From: Onthophagus taurus
Lineage: Eukaryota > Arthropoda > Insecta > Coleoptera > Scarabaeidae
Direction of reading: 5' to 3'
NCBI RefSeq assembly: GCF_036711975.1
Contig: NC_091966.1
Span: 16,375,501 to 16,439,500 of the forward strand
DNA length: 64,000 nt
Below, piece by piece: positions 30,285 through 42,010 of the stretch. The position numbers and the translations under genes are program-made. Position 1 is the first letter of the stretch, and each line of letters opens with the position of its first letter. The notes below the pieces were generated by a model, which was not told where the DNA came from, searched no databases, and saw nothing but the letters and a program-made list of their open reading frames with translations.

Positions 30285-30809
30285 ATGTCTTCCCGTAAAA
30301 CCGTAAGCCGTCGTGGAACAACGAAAAAACGTGCTCAAAGAGCCACCTCCAACGTTTTTGCCATGTTCGATCAGGCTCAAATTGCTGAATTCAAAGAAGC
30401 ATTTAACATGATTGACCAAAATCACGATGGGTTTGTTGACAAAGAAGATCTCCACGACATGTTGGCTTCTTTAGGTAAAAACCCCAGTGATGATTACTTG
30501 GATGGAATGATGAATGAAGCGCCAGGCCCTATTAATTTCACCATGTTCTTAACACTTTTTGGTGAACGCCTTCAAGGTACTGATCCAGAAGATGTTATTA
30601 AGAATGCTTTTGGGTGTTTTGATGAAGAAAATACAGGCGTAATCAATGAAGAACGTCTAAGGGAATTATTAACAACCATGGGAGATAGATTTACTGATGA
30701 TGAGGTTGATGAGATGTTTAGGGAGGCTCCAATTAAGGGGGGAGTTTTCGATTATGTTGAATTTACTCGTATTTTGAAACATGGAGCTAAGGAAAAGGAT
30801 GAACAATAA
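30285..30809 (+). CDS. sqh: Non-muscle myosin II regulatory light chain (spaghetti squash)
   Basis: Single coding exon of 174 residues, the same length as Drosophila Sqh and nearly identical to it. It binds the non-muscle myosin II heavy chain neck and switches motor activity in cytokinesis, apical constriction and cell migration. The phosphorylation site is the adjacent Thr21-Ser22 pair (Thr20/Ser21 without Met) in the basic stretch [12 protein letters not shown]. The first EF-hand loop is [12 protein letters not shown] (44-55), the one that keeps metal-binding residues; the later EF hands are degenerate, as usual in the family. The start is set by conservation of MSSRKT. A non-coding 5' exon lies upstream. 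A poly(A) signal AATAAA is at 31108-31113. Intact. Confidence 0.98.
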   Translation: MSSRKTVSRRGTTKKRAQRATSNVFAMFDQAQIAEFKEAFNMIDQNHDGFVDKEDLHDMLASLGKNPSDDYLDGMMNEAPGPINFTMFLTLFGERLQGTDPEDVIKNAFGCFDEENTGVINEERLRELLTTMGDRFTDDEVDEMFREAPIKGGVFDYVEFTRILKHGAKEKDEQ

Positions 30810-31339
30810 GTTTTGGGTATATTTGATTCGAGTAAAAAAGTAAAATGAGAAAGTTATTTAAATGAAGAAATGGTTTTTTTAATTTATAGATGTAAAAGAA
30901 TTATAATTTAAGAGAAAATGAAAATTGGGATGTGACTGAAAGGGGTTTTATATTTCTTTTTAGATTTGGAATTTCTATTATTATGTAATAATACAATTTT
31001 TTTATACTATATAAAAATTTAGCCATATTAAAAAATTTTTACTTAGGTGCTTTAATGTTAGAATTATTTTTCATTCTTGGATTAATATTTGCAAGGTTTT
31101 ATAACACAATAAATTGTAACATTATTATAAATTGTTTTTGATTTTGTTATATGCATAATCTTGGTCTTCTCTACTAGAAATTTCATATCTCACAATAACC
31201 AAAGATATGGAACTACTATGCACTTGTACTGTCTGACATAAAATGCAACATAGCTTAATAGTACAGGCAAAACTACACAATAATTTTCCAAGGAAAAGTT
31301 TTGCTTGGAGAAGGTGACGTCCTTATGATAACTCTGAGT

Positions 31340-31532
31340 TTTCGTCTTAAGAGACGCACTGCTAAACCCGAATGTTTCTGGTTCTAGGTCTAAAGCTGAA
31401 TAACAATTAAAACTAGACATAGAAACATTTGGACGTCTCTCAATACAGCTAAACTGCAATGATTCTAGTTCTAGGTCTTGTGTTAGTTCTAGTGCTAGTA
31501 TAAAACTAGATCTAACACTAGACATTCTGCAC
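31340..31532. repeat. CTAG-rich palindromic repeat family, copy
   Basis: Contains cttaagagacgcactgctaaacccgaatgtttct, split here as ctaaacccgaatgtttct plus flanking agagacg, followed by inverted ctagttctagg/cctagaac-type words. Directly precedes the mariner element at 31535. Confidence 0.8.
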
Positions 31533-31534
31533 TA

Positions 31535-33220
31535 CCTTTTCAAGTTCAAATTGGCACTAATCAAATTCGAAATGGCATTAAATAAAACCAATTTGGCAAC
31601 TATCAACATCAAATTGGTATTAATCAAGATCAAATTAGCATTCAATAATTTAACAAAACAATCTTTAATTCATACTTAACATTTTAAATACATAATTTTA
31701 TACTTGGTAACAAACAATATTGTTAACTTAAAAGGTAACATCCTTCATGTTTAAAATAGAGGCGATGTTCTTTTCAATTCCAGCTATAAACCTGTTACAG
31801 TTAGTAATTTTTGGAATATTGTTCCTAATTATATTTTCTAATTTTCGAATTCTGTACTCTGTTTGAGACAAATTTTCTCGGTCATTTGAATCTCCAAAAT
31901 ATTTGTAATTGCATTTACCAAGGCCGTATTTCAAAATTGACCAAGCGTGTTCAATTGGGTTTAGCATTAGCCTATAAGGACTTAGCCTTACATGTTTATG
32001 ATTAAGAAATTCTTGTTCTTCAAACACATGTTCAACACTACAATGGCAAGGAGCATTATCAATGACTAAAGCCACTGAACTTTAGCTATAACGAGCTCTC
32101 CTTAAGCATTGTGTAACAAATCTTCTTCATTTATGATAAATCAATCCCAAGCTACTGATATATTCGATAAGATGCACATTTGCTACCGGCAGCAATGAAA
32201 GTACAACGACTTTATTTTTTTTGAACGGCTTGGATTTCGTTTAAATAATTTTGAGCGTTTTTTCACTTTGAATTTCAAGCAAATTTCTTATGTATTGAGA
32301 TGTTTTTGTTTTAATGTGAACATGAGGCCATCAAGGTGTTGCCGAATACACTCCTTACTTACATTAAGCTGAACCTCATTTCGTAATGTTTCTTGCAACT
32401 GCTTAAGTGTGATTTTAGGATTTTCTTCAACTTTAAGTTCAAAGAAACGAATGAACATTACTCAACCTGTAATTTTTATTTTACGTTCCCTTCTCCTGGT
32501 TTTTCTGTTTCTTTTGATTTTCTACCCATCTGAACTGTTCTTTTCAGAACACCAAAAATTTCAGCTAAATTGCGGCGTCTGGCGCAATTGCGTATTGTAA
32601 ACGGCACAAATTTGGTGTTTTAGGTTTGTTGCTTCCTTTTCTTTAATATAAGGCATTTTGTAGACAGTTCCTTAACAGTGACAATTTGTAATTGATTAAT
32701 AATGAGTTTAGACATGCATGGATTTAGTGGCGCCAATAAAAACTAGCGCGTCAGTAAAATTAAATTGCATGTGTAAACATGAACTGTCATGTAAGTTGAA
32801 ATCATGCATGCATGGATCGGAAAAGTCTGCACCCTTCTGAAACTGGCATAGATGAGTATCCACAAAAACACATAATTTTTTAATGTCGAATTTAGGTTAT
32901 ATTTCATTGCATTCAAATTAAATCCCAATTACGTCAACACATTTAACGATAACGTTTAATTATCCACATTAAACCTAGAATATATCTATTTTCGTTTCCG
33001 TTGAGGTCCTAATTTGTGTATATAGTTATAGTTTATATAGTTTATTATGACTAAACAAAGTGGTCCGCAGAACTGGCGTGTCACTTATTTTTCTTTTCGC
33101 ACATGTAGTGTAAACCTTTACTGGCGTGCAAATTGAACTGGCGCCACCAAATCCATGCATGTCTAAACCCACCTTAATGTCATTTTAAGTTTGATTAGTG
33201 CCAATTTGAACTTGAAATGG
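31535..33220 (-). mobile_element. Tc1/mariner-superfamily element with transposase relic
   Basis: Ends CCTTTTCAAGTTCAAATTGG and its near complement (to 33220), flanked by TA (31533-31534, 33221-33222). The minus-strand transposase is decayed over about 32660-31728. The last open part reads ALVIDNAPCHCSVEHVFE and YRLMLNPIEHAWSILKYGL, carrying the second Asp and third acidic residue of a DDE_3-type domain. The N-terminal part (NPKITLKQLQETLRNEVQL) is in other frames. A 463-bp MITE lies inside it (32706-33168). Confidence 0.85.
32706..33168. mobile_element. MITE nested in the mariner element
   Basis: Begins GTTTAGACATGCATGGATTT and ends with the inverse AAATCCATGCATGTCTAAAC. The arms also share GTGGCGCCA. 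No ORF. Confidence 0.85.
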
Positions 33221-33224
33221 TATA

Positions 33225-33440
33225 TAATATAGATCATTCGAGTTTAGCCGTCTAGAGAGATGTGCGGCTAAACCCGAATGATTGTAGTTCTAGGTCTTGT
33301 GTTAGTTCTAGTGATAGTGCTAGTGTAAAACTAGAACTAACACTAGACCTAAAACTAGAAACATTCGGATTTAGCCGCACGTCTCTCAAGACGGCTAAAC
33401 CCGAATGATTCTACTTCTAGGCCTTGTGTTAGTTCTAGTG
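33225..33440. repeat. CTAG-rich palindromic repeat family, copy
   Basis: Two palindromic units: cggctaaacccgaatgatt with ctagttctaggtcttgtg, its inverse to attcggatttagccg, then a second forward unit. This is the most complete palindrome in the first half of the window. Confidence 0.9.
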
Positions 33441-34891
33441 ATTACATTACATTACATAGACTACGTATCGGGTAGGCGGATCAATCAACCTTGCACCGCG
33501 ACCGTAAGAATCTATTGTGCCCCGATAGATATCATTATCAAATTTCACCGTGCAGTCCAATGCTCTTAACGAACATTGGCAGTGGCATAAAACATGCTCA
33601 ACCCAACGTCTCTGCTTCCTCCACACATAATCGGCATTCAACATCGTCGGCTAAACTCAACACATTGAGGTGTGCTTTTAATAGGCAGTGCCCAGTAAAG
33701 ACACCCATTAGAACTTTTGTGCTGCTACGAGCAAGTCTTACAATATTCCCGGGTTTGACAGTAGCGATTTTAATAAAGACCTTAGCATGTCTCATTCCAG
33801 GAGAACTGGTTCACAGTAGGCGAAGTCTCTCTTCAACCCACAGTCCAATCCTATATTTGGTCATCGCAAATCATACACCAACTGCTGGTTCCGGTCCCAC
33901 AAACGCTTTAGTGCTGCCCTCTCGTCCTTGCTCATCTGCCGATTCACCCAACCCAACCCAACTCAGATCACAGAAACTCTGTTATCACAACTCAGTGTGT
34001 TTAATGTTCTGTTGTAATCATTAACCAGAGCCGACACCGTTTTCACGGCTTGCAGCGCCTGGAGAGCGGCTCGATTGTCTGAGAAAAGTCGTACTGTCAT
34101 GTTCTTCACCCCTCTTTCAAGAAGCATTTTAGCACTCATGTCAATTTGTTTGATCCAGGACTGCCGTTCAGGCAGTACAATCTGGTATCGAGCATTAATC
34201 ACTGATAGTGAACCCGCCAAATCTGACGGCATTGATAGCGCAGTATCAGCACTTACAATGTCTTCCGCAGCCCATTGTTAGGACATGTCGGAACAGTTTT
34301 GAGCATATTGCTTAAATCTGTAAATGGTTGTTCTAGCCACTTTCTCTATATGCAAATACAGAGGAGATAGGCCAAGCAGAACTTCCATTGCTAGAGTTGG
34401 CGTTGAGCTTATCGCACCAGAGATTGTCAATCCAGCTACCCGTTGAATTTGTGCAAGTTTAGTAATAACTGAAGTCTGTCGGACTTTCCTATACCAGGCT
34501 GCTGCTCTACATACGAGGATCATAGGTCTAACCACAGTCACATAGAGCTAGTATAGTTTTTCAGGGATAAGACCCCAATTTTTTCTACAAAGACTGCGAC
34601 AAGTCCACAAGGATATTTGTGCAAAACACCTTGCAAATGTCCATTCCATGACAGGGTTTTGTCTAGGATTACTCCTAGATAGTTGACTTCCTCTGCGAAA
34701 GGAATTTCTTCATCTTGGATAGTTGTACGGATTAGTCACGGGTTTGTCGAGAGGTTCTCTCCCTTACACCAAGCGCAAATGGTATCTAGGGTCACCTGAA
34801 GGACTTTAGATATCCTTGACAAACAGGTTCCTTTGACCATAACGACAATGTCATCAGCATAAGCTTGTATTTCTACACCAACGGCTTCAAA
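33441..34891 (-). mobile_element. RNase H-bearing LINE (R1/LOA-like), 5'-truncated, decayed
   Basis: The minus strand contains, in order, the RT active site AYADDIVVMVKG (about 34870-34835), the thumb region (EVNYLGVILDKTLSWNGHL), an RNase H stretch (VRLFSDNRAALQALQAVKTV, about 34100) and the C-terminal GVFTGHCLLKAHLNVL plus C-x2-C..H..C zinc motif (about 33690-33600). The 3' end is the pentamer-type tail attacattacattacat (33441). It lies between two CTAG-family units. Confidence 0.9.
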
Positions 34892-35045
34892 ACGGCTAAA
34901 CCCGAATGATTCTAGTTCTAGGTCTTGTGCTAGCTCTAGTTTTAGTTCAATAAAAATATGCAACATAGTGATATTTTATGCTAACTAAAGCTCCTGCTAG
35001 TGTTAGTCTAGTTTTAGTTGTTATTCAGCGCTAGATTGTTGTATA
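34892..35045. repeat. CTAG-rich repeat family, copy
   Basis: Starts acggctaaacccgaatgatt (34892), continues ctagttctaggtcttgtg and ends with gttattcagcgctagattg, a sub-unit also seen at 44525 and 63865. Confidence 0.85.
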
Positions 35046-35122
35046 TTTTTATTGAGCTATAACGGACTCTGCGTTCCTAGTATTGATCCGTTATATCGAA
35101 GTTTTACTGTAATGTCAAATTA

Positions 35123-36749
35123 CAGTTAGTCACAAAAGTCTATATACAGCACCTAAAATAGCAATAATATCTATATAAATATAGATATCGCAATAAAGAC
35201 TATTAAACTCATCTTTGTGTTACATTTAAAACTACTTGTGTTTATTGACGAGCATACCACATAAAATAGTACTAAATCAAGTGCTCCATAGACGGAGCAA
35301 AATATTGACTACTGACAGATAAACCTCACAAAAGTCAACATACAGTTACGCATTTGATACAAAAGAGCTTACACAGACATTTCTAGTTAATATTTATGTT
35401 ATTTTATGTTTAAAAAGTTCACAGTAATAATTGTGAGATGTTCACAGTGATAATTTCAGTGTCAGTAATATTCACTAGTTAACTTACTAGTGAATATTAT
35501 ATAATTTAAAATAATATGGAAAGAAACGAAATATCAGTTGAAGTTGAAAACAAAAAAGACGCGCGAGATCATGTTCTATGTAAAATTTTGTAGAAATAGT
35601 ATTTTATTTGCGGGGTATATCAAACTCCACCTAGTATGTACATGTGAGATTAATTCACCTAGTATGCGGAAGGTTAAGAAATGGGGGAAAATCATATGGT
35701 GAAATAGCTAAAACTGTTGACAAAAGTCGAGCAACAATCCAAACAATTATAAAAAATTATAATTTAAATGGAAGTGTATTAAATAAATCACACATTGGTT
35801 GTCCAACAGTTTTAAATCAACGTGATCTCCAGACAATTTTAAAACAGGTGTAAGAAAATCTTAGAACAAGTGCTCCTTAACTGGCAGAAGAAATTCAACA
35901 AGCTACCCATAAAGTCGTCCATCCAGAAACTGTACGTAGAGTGTTAAGATTTAATGGATGAGTTCCATGAAGAAAATCTTTGATTTCTCAACAAAACAGG
36001 CAGAAAAGGATTGAATTTGCTAAAAGATATCTTGCAAGTGACTTTAAATTCTGGAAAACAGTTCTGTTTACTGACGAAAGTAAGTATAATATTTTCGGAT
36101 TGGATGGTAGACGAAAAATTTGGCGGGAGGCAAACCAACAAATGGAAGCAAAAAATTTGCTCCCAACCGTTAAACATGGTGGAGGGTCGGTAATGGCGCT
36201 CGATGGCGGCTTGTGGGCTAGGAAATTTGATTTTTATTGATGGTATCATGGACCATAGACGGCATTTGGAAATATTGCAAGGCAATATGAAAACATCAGC
36301 AAAGCGCTTAGGGCTTGGAAATCGGTGGATCTTTCAACAAAACAACGACCTAAGCATTCGCTACCCCAATCGCCCGATCTCAGCTTTATTGAGCACATTT
36401 GGGATGAGGTAAAACGAAGGGTCCGTAAATACAATGTTAAAAATAAGCTTTAAAAGATGCGCTAGACAAAGCTTGGACTGAAATACCAGTCAGTGTAACA
36501 GAGAATCTCCAGATAGTTCTCTCAGTCAATAATTTCAAGTTTTATACATGTGTTTGTAGACTTTTGTGAGCTGTTAATTTTAGTTTAATTTTTTTCCTAA
36601 GATTGTATTATTGTAAAATAGTTATGATGTTTCAAAATTGTCTACATTCAGATAGTAACAAATATTTTTAAAACGAAATGTTCAATAATATGACGTATTA
36701 TTTAACTGGAGCGATTTACTTAGTGTATGTAGACTTTTGTGACTATCTG
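35123..36749 (+). mobile_element. Tc1-like (Bari-type) element, decayed
   Basis: Outer ends CAGTTAGTCACAAAAGTC (35123) and GACTTTTGTGACTATCTG (to 36749). Internal second copies of cacaaaagtc lie near 35327 and of its complement near 36560, the inner/outer repeat plan of Bari-like elements. Transposase words appear on the plus strand: a paired-like HTH (KSYGEIAKTVDKSRATIQTI, from about 35690), VLFTDESKYNIFGLDGRR with the first Asp (about 36058-36114), and FIEHIWDEVKRRVRK with the third acidic residue. Many stops and frameshifts. Confidence 0.9.
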
Positions 36750-36839
36750 CATATTGACATGTTGCATTTTATGTAGGACAAAGTAAGTAGGTACGCCCTG
36801 GTTTCTTGGAAATACATTTTTGACAATTTTGTATATTGA

Positions 36840-37262
36840 CAATTCTGTTTCATATGCATGAAATAAAGGGGAAAAGGATAAAAACATAAATATAATAATA
36901 AGTGGGGAAAGACTGGAAATTGTGGATAAATTTGAATAATTGGGCACCATTATTACTGAGAATGCAACAATAGACAGACAAATCCAAATAGAATGCAAAA
37001 AGCAAGTAATGTATATATCCAAATCAATAACACAATTGTGGGCAAGAAGGAAGTCAGAACAAATACAAAATTAAGAGTTTATAAAATTATATATACACCG
37101 ACCCTTACATATGGAGCTAAAACATGTCCGATGAGAGATAAACAAACCAAAAAATTTCAAGAAGAGTAATGGAAATGGGAATAGTTGGAAAACGAAGGAG
37201 AGGCATTCCAAGAATGGAATCGAGGAGATAGTGCGCAAGAGAGAACGAAGTGAATAGTATGG
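36840..37262 (+). mobile_element. LINE reverse-transcriptase fragment (RTE/CR1-like)
   Basis: The plus strand reads GERLEIVDKFE, LGTIITENATIDRQIQIECK, then across a frameshift TKLRVYKIIYTPTLTYGAKT. This is the thumb-region motif of RTE/CR1-type LINEs. About 420 bp, broken. Confidence 0.75.
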
Positions 37263-37419
37263 CAAGGACCTGACTTATGATTAACCCAAAATAAAGGAAT
37301 GACATCAAAACAAAGTTTCATATAGGCAACCAAATTTACATGAAACCTTTACGGATGATATTTAATAATACCATAATTTATTAAATATTCTTAATGATAT
37401 GAGTTAATACTTTTTATAT

Positions 37420-37950
37420 TACTTCGTTGTTTGATAACAACAAAATAATAGAAATAATGAATAAAGATATATTATCATTAAAAAAGGTTTCTGTAATCGC
37501 CGTCGCCTATAGTTCAAAAATTCTCCACCGCCGTCGGTTTAGAAATTCCACATTCGGCTCATTCAAACTGTCAAACAACACGTGCTCGCACTTTGAAACT
37601 GTAAACAACGACCGCGGGCAGCCATCTAACCTCTTCGTAGGTGGAAAATGATCAATTTTAAGGTAGGACTTGCATCGGGGATTGAGGCGTCGATTTGAAC
37701 AGGTTCAGGGACCGGCTGGCGCCGCGACGATAGCGCCGCTACTTTCGACGTTCGCCGCCGCCACGACGCGTCTCTCCTCCACCTGTTTGCATGCATTCCT
37801 ATACGGCGACAGCCTTTGGTCGTCGTCTCCGAAACACACTTGTTTTAACGCGATTTTAACAGTTTTTCACGTTTTGTGTTCAGTTTTTGATTAGAACGTT
37901 TGGTGCATGTCCGTTTTGTGCTTGCCTTGAGTTTGCTAGGTGAGATTTTT
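37420..37950 (+). promoter_or_regulatory. GC-rich block, possible promoter and 5' exon of a gene extending rightwards
   Basis: Abruptly richer in G+C and CpG than its surroundings, with no transposon similarity. Near its end gctag|gtgagattttt (about 37940) would be a good splice donor for a 5' UTR exon. No protein similarity recognised. Strand is inferred only from that donor. Confidence 0.35.
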
Positions 37951-40309
37951 CGCTTTTTATTTTGCTTTTACTTCGGTGTGCCCACTTTTGTTTATGACGT
38001 AAACATAGTAGGGGTCACAAGACGCCTGGCGTCTTCGTGTCCCGCTCGTCGTTTTTGACCATTCCCGTGCCGCTTATTTTTACGTTAACGTTATTTTATG
38101 CGATTTCGTTGCCGTTTATTATTTTATTTTAACACAGCTAATGTTTTTGTTTATATTCTTCGATGTGAAAAGTGGAGGCGTGAGTTATAGGTTAGGTACT
38201 AAATCAACAAGTGGTTTTTTAGTACCCTACTATTACAACTTACATTTGATGTTGTTAGTTTTTATTCAAAACTTGATTAAGATCTTAATTTAACATAAAC
38301 ATTTAAAGACTTTAAATTAACAATAATTTTAGTTAAAAAAATTTACTTTTTTATCAAATTTCGTGTTTGAATATATTGAACTCTTTAAATATGTATGTTA
38401 AAATTAAGATAAACATATTTAATAAAAAAAAACGTTTGCTCTTATCTGTAAGATACAATTTTAAATATTTAAATAAGTTTTTTTATTGTGATATAAAACA
38501 GATATAGTTATCTATAAATTCCTTTCAAGCTTTCACTTTAATCTTGGAATACTCTCTATGAGATGGCGCCACTCACCTTACTTTGAGCTTTGTGGATATA
38601 TGCTGAGGTTTTGTTTAAAATAGTTTATTAAGATTCAGATTTCACGTTTTGAATACTATTTTATAAACATTTTTTAAGAAATTTCATCCTAAATGATATC
38701 TTTATTTAAGTTGATCAGATTTTTTTTGCCAATACGGGACGAACTCAAGTTAAACGAATGTCAAATAAATTGGATTAATGATAGTCTTGTTAGGAATGCT
38801 TTTGTTTAAATTTTTGGAATGGTGTTTTTTATTTTTAATAAATCTAAATTGATTTGCGATTAATTTTGTGTAAAAATTAAGGCACTTGTGATTTTAATCA
38901 TAATTTGTATTAACTGCCAACAAAGTGTGACAGATATGTCATATTTGAGAAGAAAGCAAGTTCAGCTAAATAACATACTTGCCATTTATTGGCTTTTATG
39001 ACAAAACAATCTATAGTGTTTGCAATACTAGATTTAATGTACACCAAAGTGAAATGCTACAGAAATCACCATACCATATACGCCCTTTAACGAGATATAC
39101 TTAACAACACATTGTTGTACTACAAGTTTTAGATAGATCTTGGACATTAATAAAGTATTGATTAAAGCAAAAATCTGTTTTGAACAGTCAGCGATTCCAA
39201 TAATAGCAAGCAGTTATCGATGCAAAATTTATTGTAATTTCCTATTACCTAATGCAAATTGAAGCAAGCAAATTGAAATATTTTGTTTAAGGGGTAATAT
39301 TAGAAGAGAACGTGCTATATTATTACTCGGTATTGGTTAGTAATTCTTCTCTTGAGTGCAGCAACAACCATTAAAATGCATAACGGAAGGGTGTGTAACT
39401 TACCTCTTGCGTTGTTATTTTACGCAATGGTGAAGAACGGAAGTCGTGTTTTGAAAGAGCCAGCACTTTCTGCCTTTTTAACTACCTACCAGATGTATGC
39501 TATCTATTTGCGATCTCTAAGGGATACTGAAAAGAACAATATTGGTAAGAGTTCGGTTGGTAGTCCAAAAACCAAGTTGTTAAAGCAAATAAATTTGGAA
39601 ATTAACTTGGGACTAAAGAAGCATACTTTATTTAAAATTATTGCTGGTTAATTATTGCTGTTGATGTTTGAGCGATAAAATTATGCCTCTTTTTGTGTTT
39701 AGGTATCTAGTTTTGGCTGCGCAAATTCTTCTTATTGGATCATAGAAAAGCAGTTTTATCTGCTTTATAACTATGCAGTTATAAATTGCTAAACAGGATG
39801 CCACGTCTATGTTGCTACAAAATGACATACCAGACATAGTTGTCTTTTATAACTACAGGACTAGAGAACAACATAAATTCAGGGTAACAATGTTAATAGA
39901 ATATGTAAATTAAATCAAGATATCTTCTCAGATGAAGATTTTTTGATAATTTGTGTATCAGTTTGACCACGTCAGGATATTGCATCGTTTGGTTTCTTTC
40001 GAAACAGAATGTTGAATACGGTCAAGCGAAGGAATAGATATGTAGCCGTTTAAATAAGATTGAATAGACTATTCAAAATCGCACTGGAATAGGAGCAGTT
40101 AACATAGCATTTCAACACCAGATAAAAGTACAATATCCTATCCTATTCTGCTATGCTATCCTAATACTAAGAACAAAAGTTTTCTCTTAATATATTTGGC
40201 CATAAACATGTTTCTAAGCGAATCGCTCAATGTTTTTATTTGAAGATTGCAATTCAAATATAAAGTAACCCAAGTAAATTGGTTAAATGCCAAAGGTATG
40301 CAATCCTAA
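37951..40309. other. AT-rich sequence, no gene recognised
   Basis: A 99-codon open stretch at 39352-39651 lacks an ATG at its start and has no recognisable domain. Nothing else supported. Confidence 0.45.
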
Positions 40310-42010
40310 AACAACACATTTGCAGACTAACCGCTTCTTGAAACAATACTACCAAACTTCAAAGCCACTTAAGCACAGTAATTTAACTCTAAAGCTTACG
40401 AGACAAACCTCAAAACAGCTCCACTCTAAACAAACTCAGTAATCTTCAAAGCCAGCTAATCCGACTCCAGAGCAACATAAGCCAACTCCAAAGGTTGATC
40501 ATCCAATTGATCTTGAAAACAATTCAACACTAACGCAACACAACTAGAAAGTAACCTATTCTCAAAGCAACTTAATCCACACTTGAAGTAACTCATGCAC
40601 AGAATAACTCAACGCCATGGCCAGTTTATCCAACTGGAAAGCAGCAACGTTATCTTAAACTTTAAATAATAATTGGTACAGTTGGCTTGAATCTATTGTA
40701 ATAATAATTTAACACGTGATTGGATTAGTTTAGAAACTCAGTTCTATTAAAGAGCAAACCAGCTAACTTCAAACCATCTCAACTTTAAAGCAACTTTTTT
40801 TTTGTGCAGAGGAGGGGAAAATGCTATAATGGAGTACATAATGGCTTACTGTTGACGGCTAAAGATGTTGGGTGAAAACCATCATACTTCAGCCGGCCGT
40901 GTGAGAATCATATGCGTTACCCACTAAACCAATTCCATCGAGGTATTTCCATTTTACATGGTGACTCTTTTTCCTGACAGCTTGCGATCTATATTCTCCT
41001 CGTAAGTTGCAAAACAAACTTCTTTCCTACTTCTTCCATCTTCCGTTTCACTTCATGCAAAAAATCAATAAATAATAATCAATATATTATACTGCTACAA
41101 ACCTGACTTGCCATATTTTTCATTTGCTTCCTTCGTCTTTATGATCTTATTATCGCTTGCGAATCTTTCGATGTTCCTCCACTTGTCTTCGCTCTCAATC
41201 ATAGCAACTATGCAATTTTCCGGTATTAGTGTTCTTTACAATTTTTGGTTTATCTCCGCTCTTACCTTCCTGCACTGCTGACATTCAAGGTATCTGCTAC
41301 ACCATCGACTTTGTCAACGCAGTACTTTCCTTGTATTGATAGAGGTGTGTTTTAAAACAGCCATATTCACTTATGAATTGGCTCAGAGAATAGTTTATTT
41401 CTCCACATTGCTGTGTTATCTACGGTGTTAATTTTGGCATTATACTCTTCGTCCTTCAGCCTTGCCTGTGCCTCTAAAGCAACGCTATCCAACCCTAAAG
41501 TAATCTAAAGCAACGTAACCAAAATATAAGCCAATCCCAAAGCAACTCGGTTACAATGTGATTCCAATCCAAACCAAGTCGACCCAAGTTCAAAGAATTT
41601 GAAATTTGAAACAAACCCCAAATCAACTCAATCTTAAAGTAACATAATTACAACATAGCCATCTCTAAAGCTAACTAATCCAACCACCAAAGCAACCCAA
41701 TCCCATAGCACCACAACTCCAAACCAATGCATTCAAACTCCAAAGTAACTCAAACGTCTAAGCAAGCCAATCTAATCCCAAAGTAACTTATTCACAGAAT
41801 ACCAACTCTAAGATCAATCAAAAACCCCCACTGTAATTTAAACTTGACGTGTGATTAGGTTAGGTTGCTTTCGGAATCCATGCCCGTCACAAAGCAAGCT
41901 AAGTCATCTTCAAGCCAACCCAACCCTAGCCATAAAAAGTTCCCGAAGCAACTCTCCTACAAAGTAATCGCGTCGAAAGCAAGTTGACCCATTTTCAAGG
42001 AATTGGAATT
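40310..42010. repeat. Degenerate minisatellite, CAAAGCAACT-type units
   Basis: Imperfect repeats of about 18-22 bp built around aaagcaact(c/t)aatcc(a)a, on both sides of a LINE insertion (about 40795-41470). Too degenerate for a fixed period. Confidence 0.7.
40795..41475 (-). mobile_element. R1-type LINE, 3' fragment with poly(A) tail
   Basis: The minus strand reads RTLIPENCIVAMIESEDKW followed by a KEAxEK stretch, resembling the C-terminal tail of R1/LOA RT proteins. The ten-base T run at about 40796-40805 would be its poly(A) tail. Flanking aaagcaac on both sides may be a target duplication, but the host repeat has this word everywhere. Confidence 0.55.

Noticed and set aside
33391..34941. 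50-bp target-site duplication around the LINE at 33441-34891
   Set aside because: The flanking repeats differ at about five positions and belong to a dispersed family, so they may be two separate repeat units.
39352..39651. 99-codon open stretch on the plus strand
   Set aside because: It begins at TTG, not ATG, and has no domain or splice context. Probably chance.
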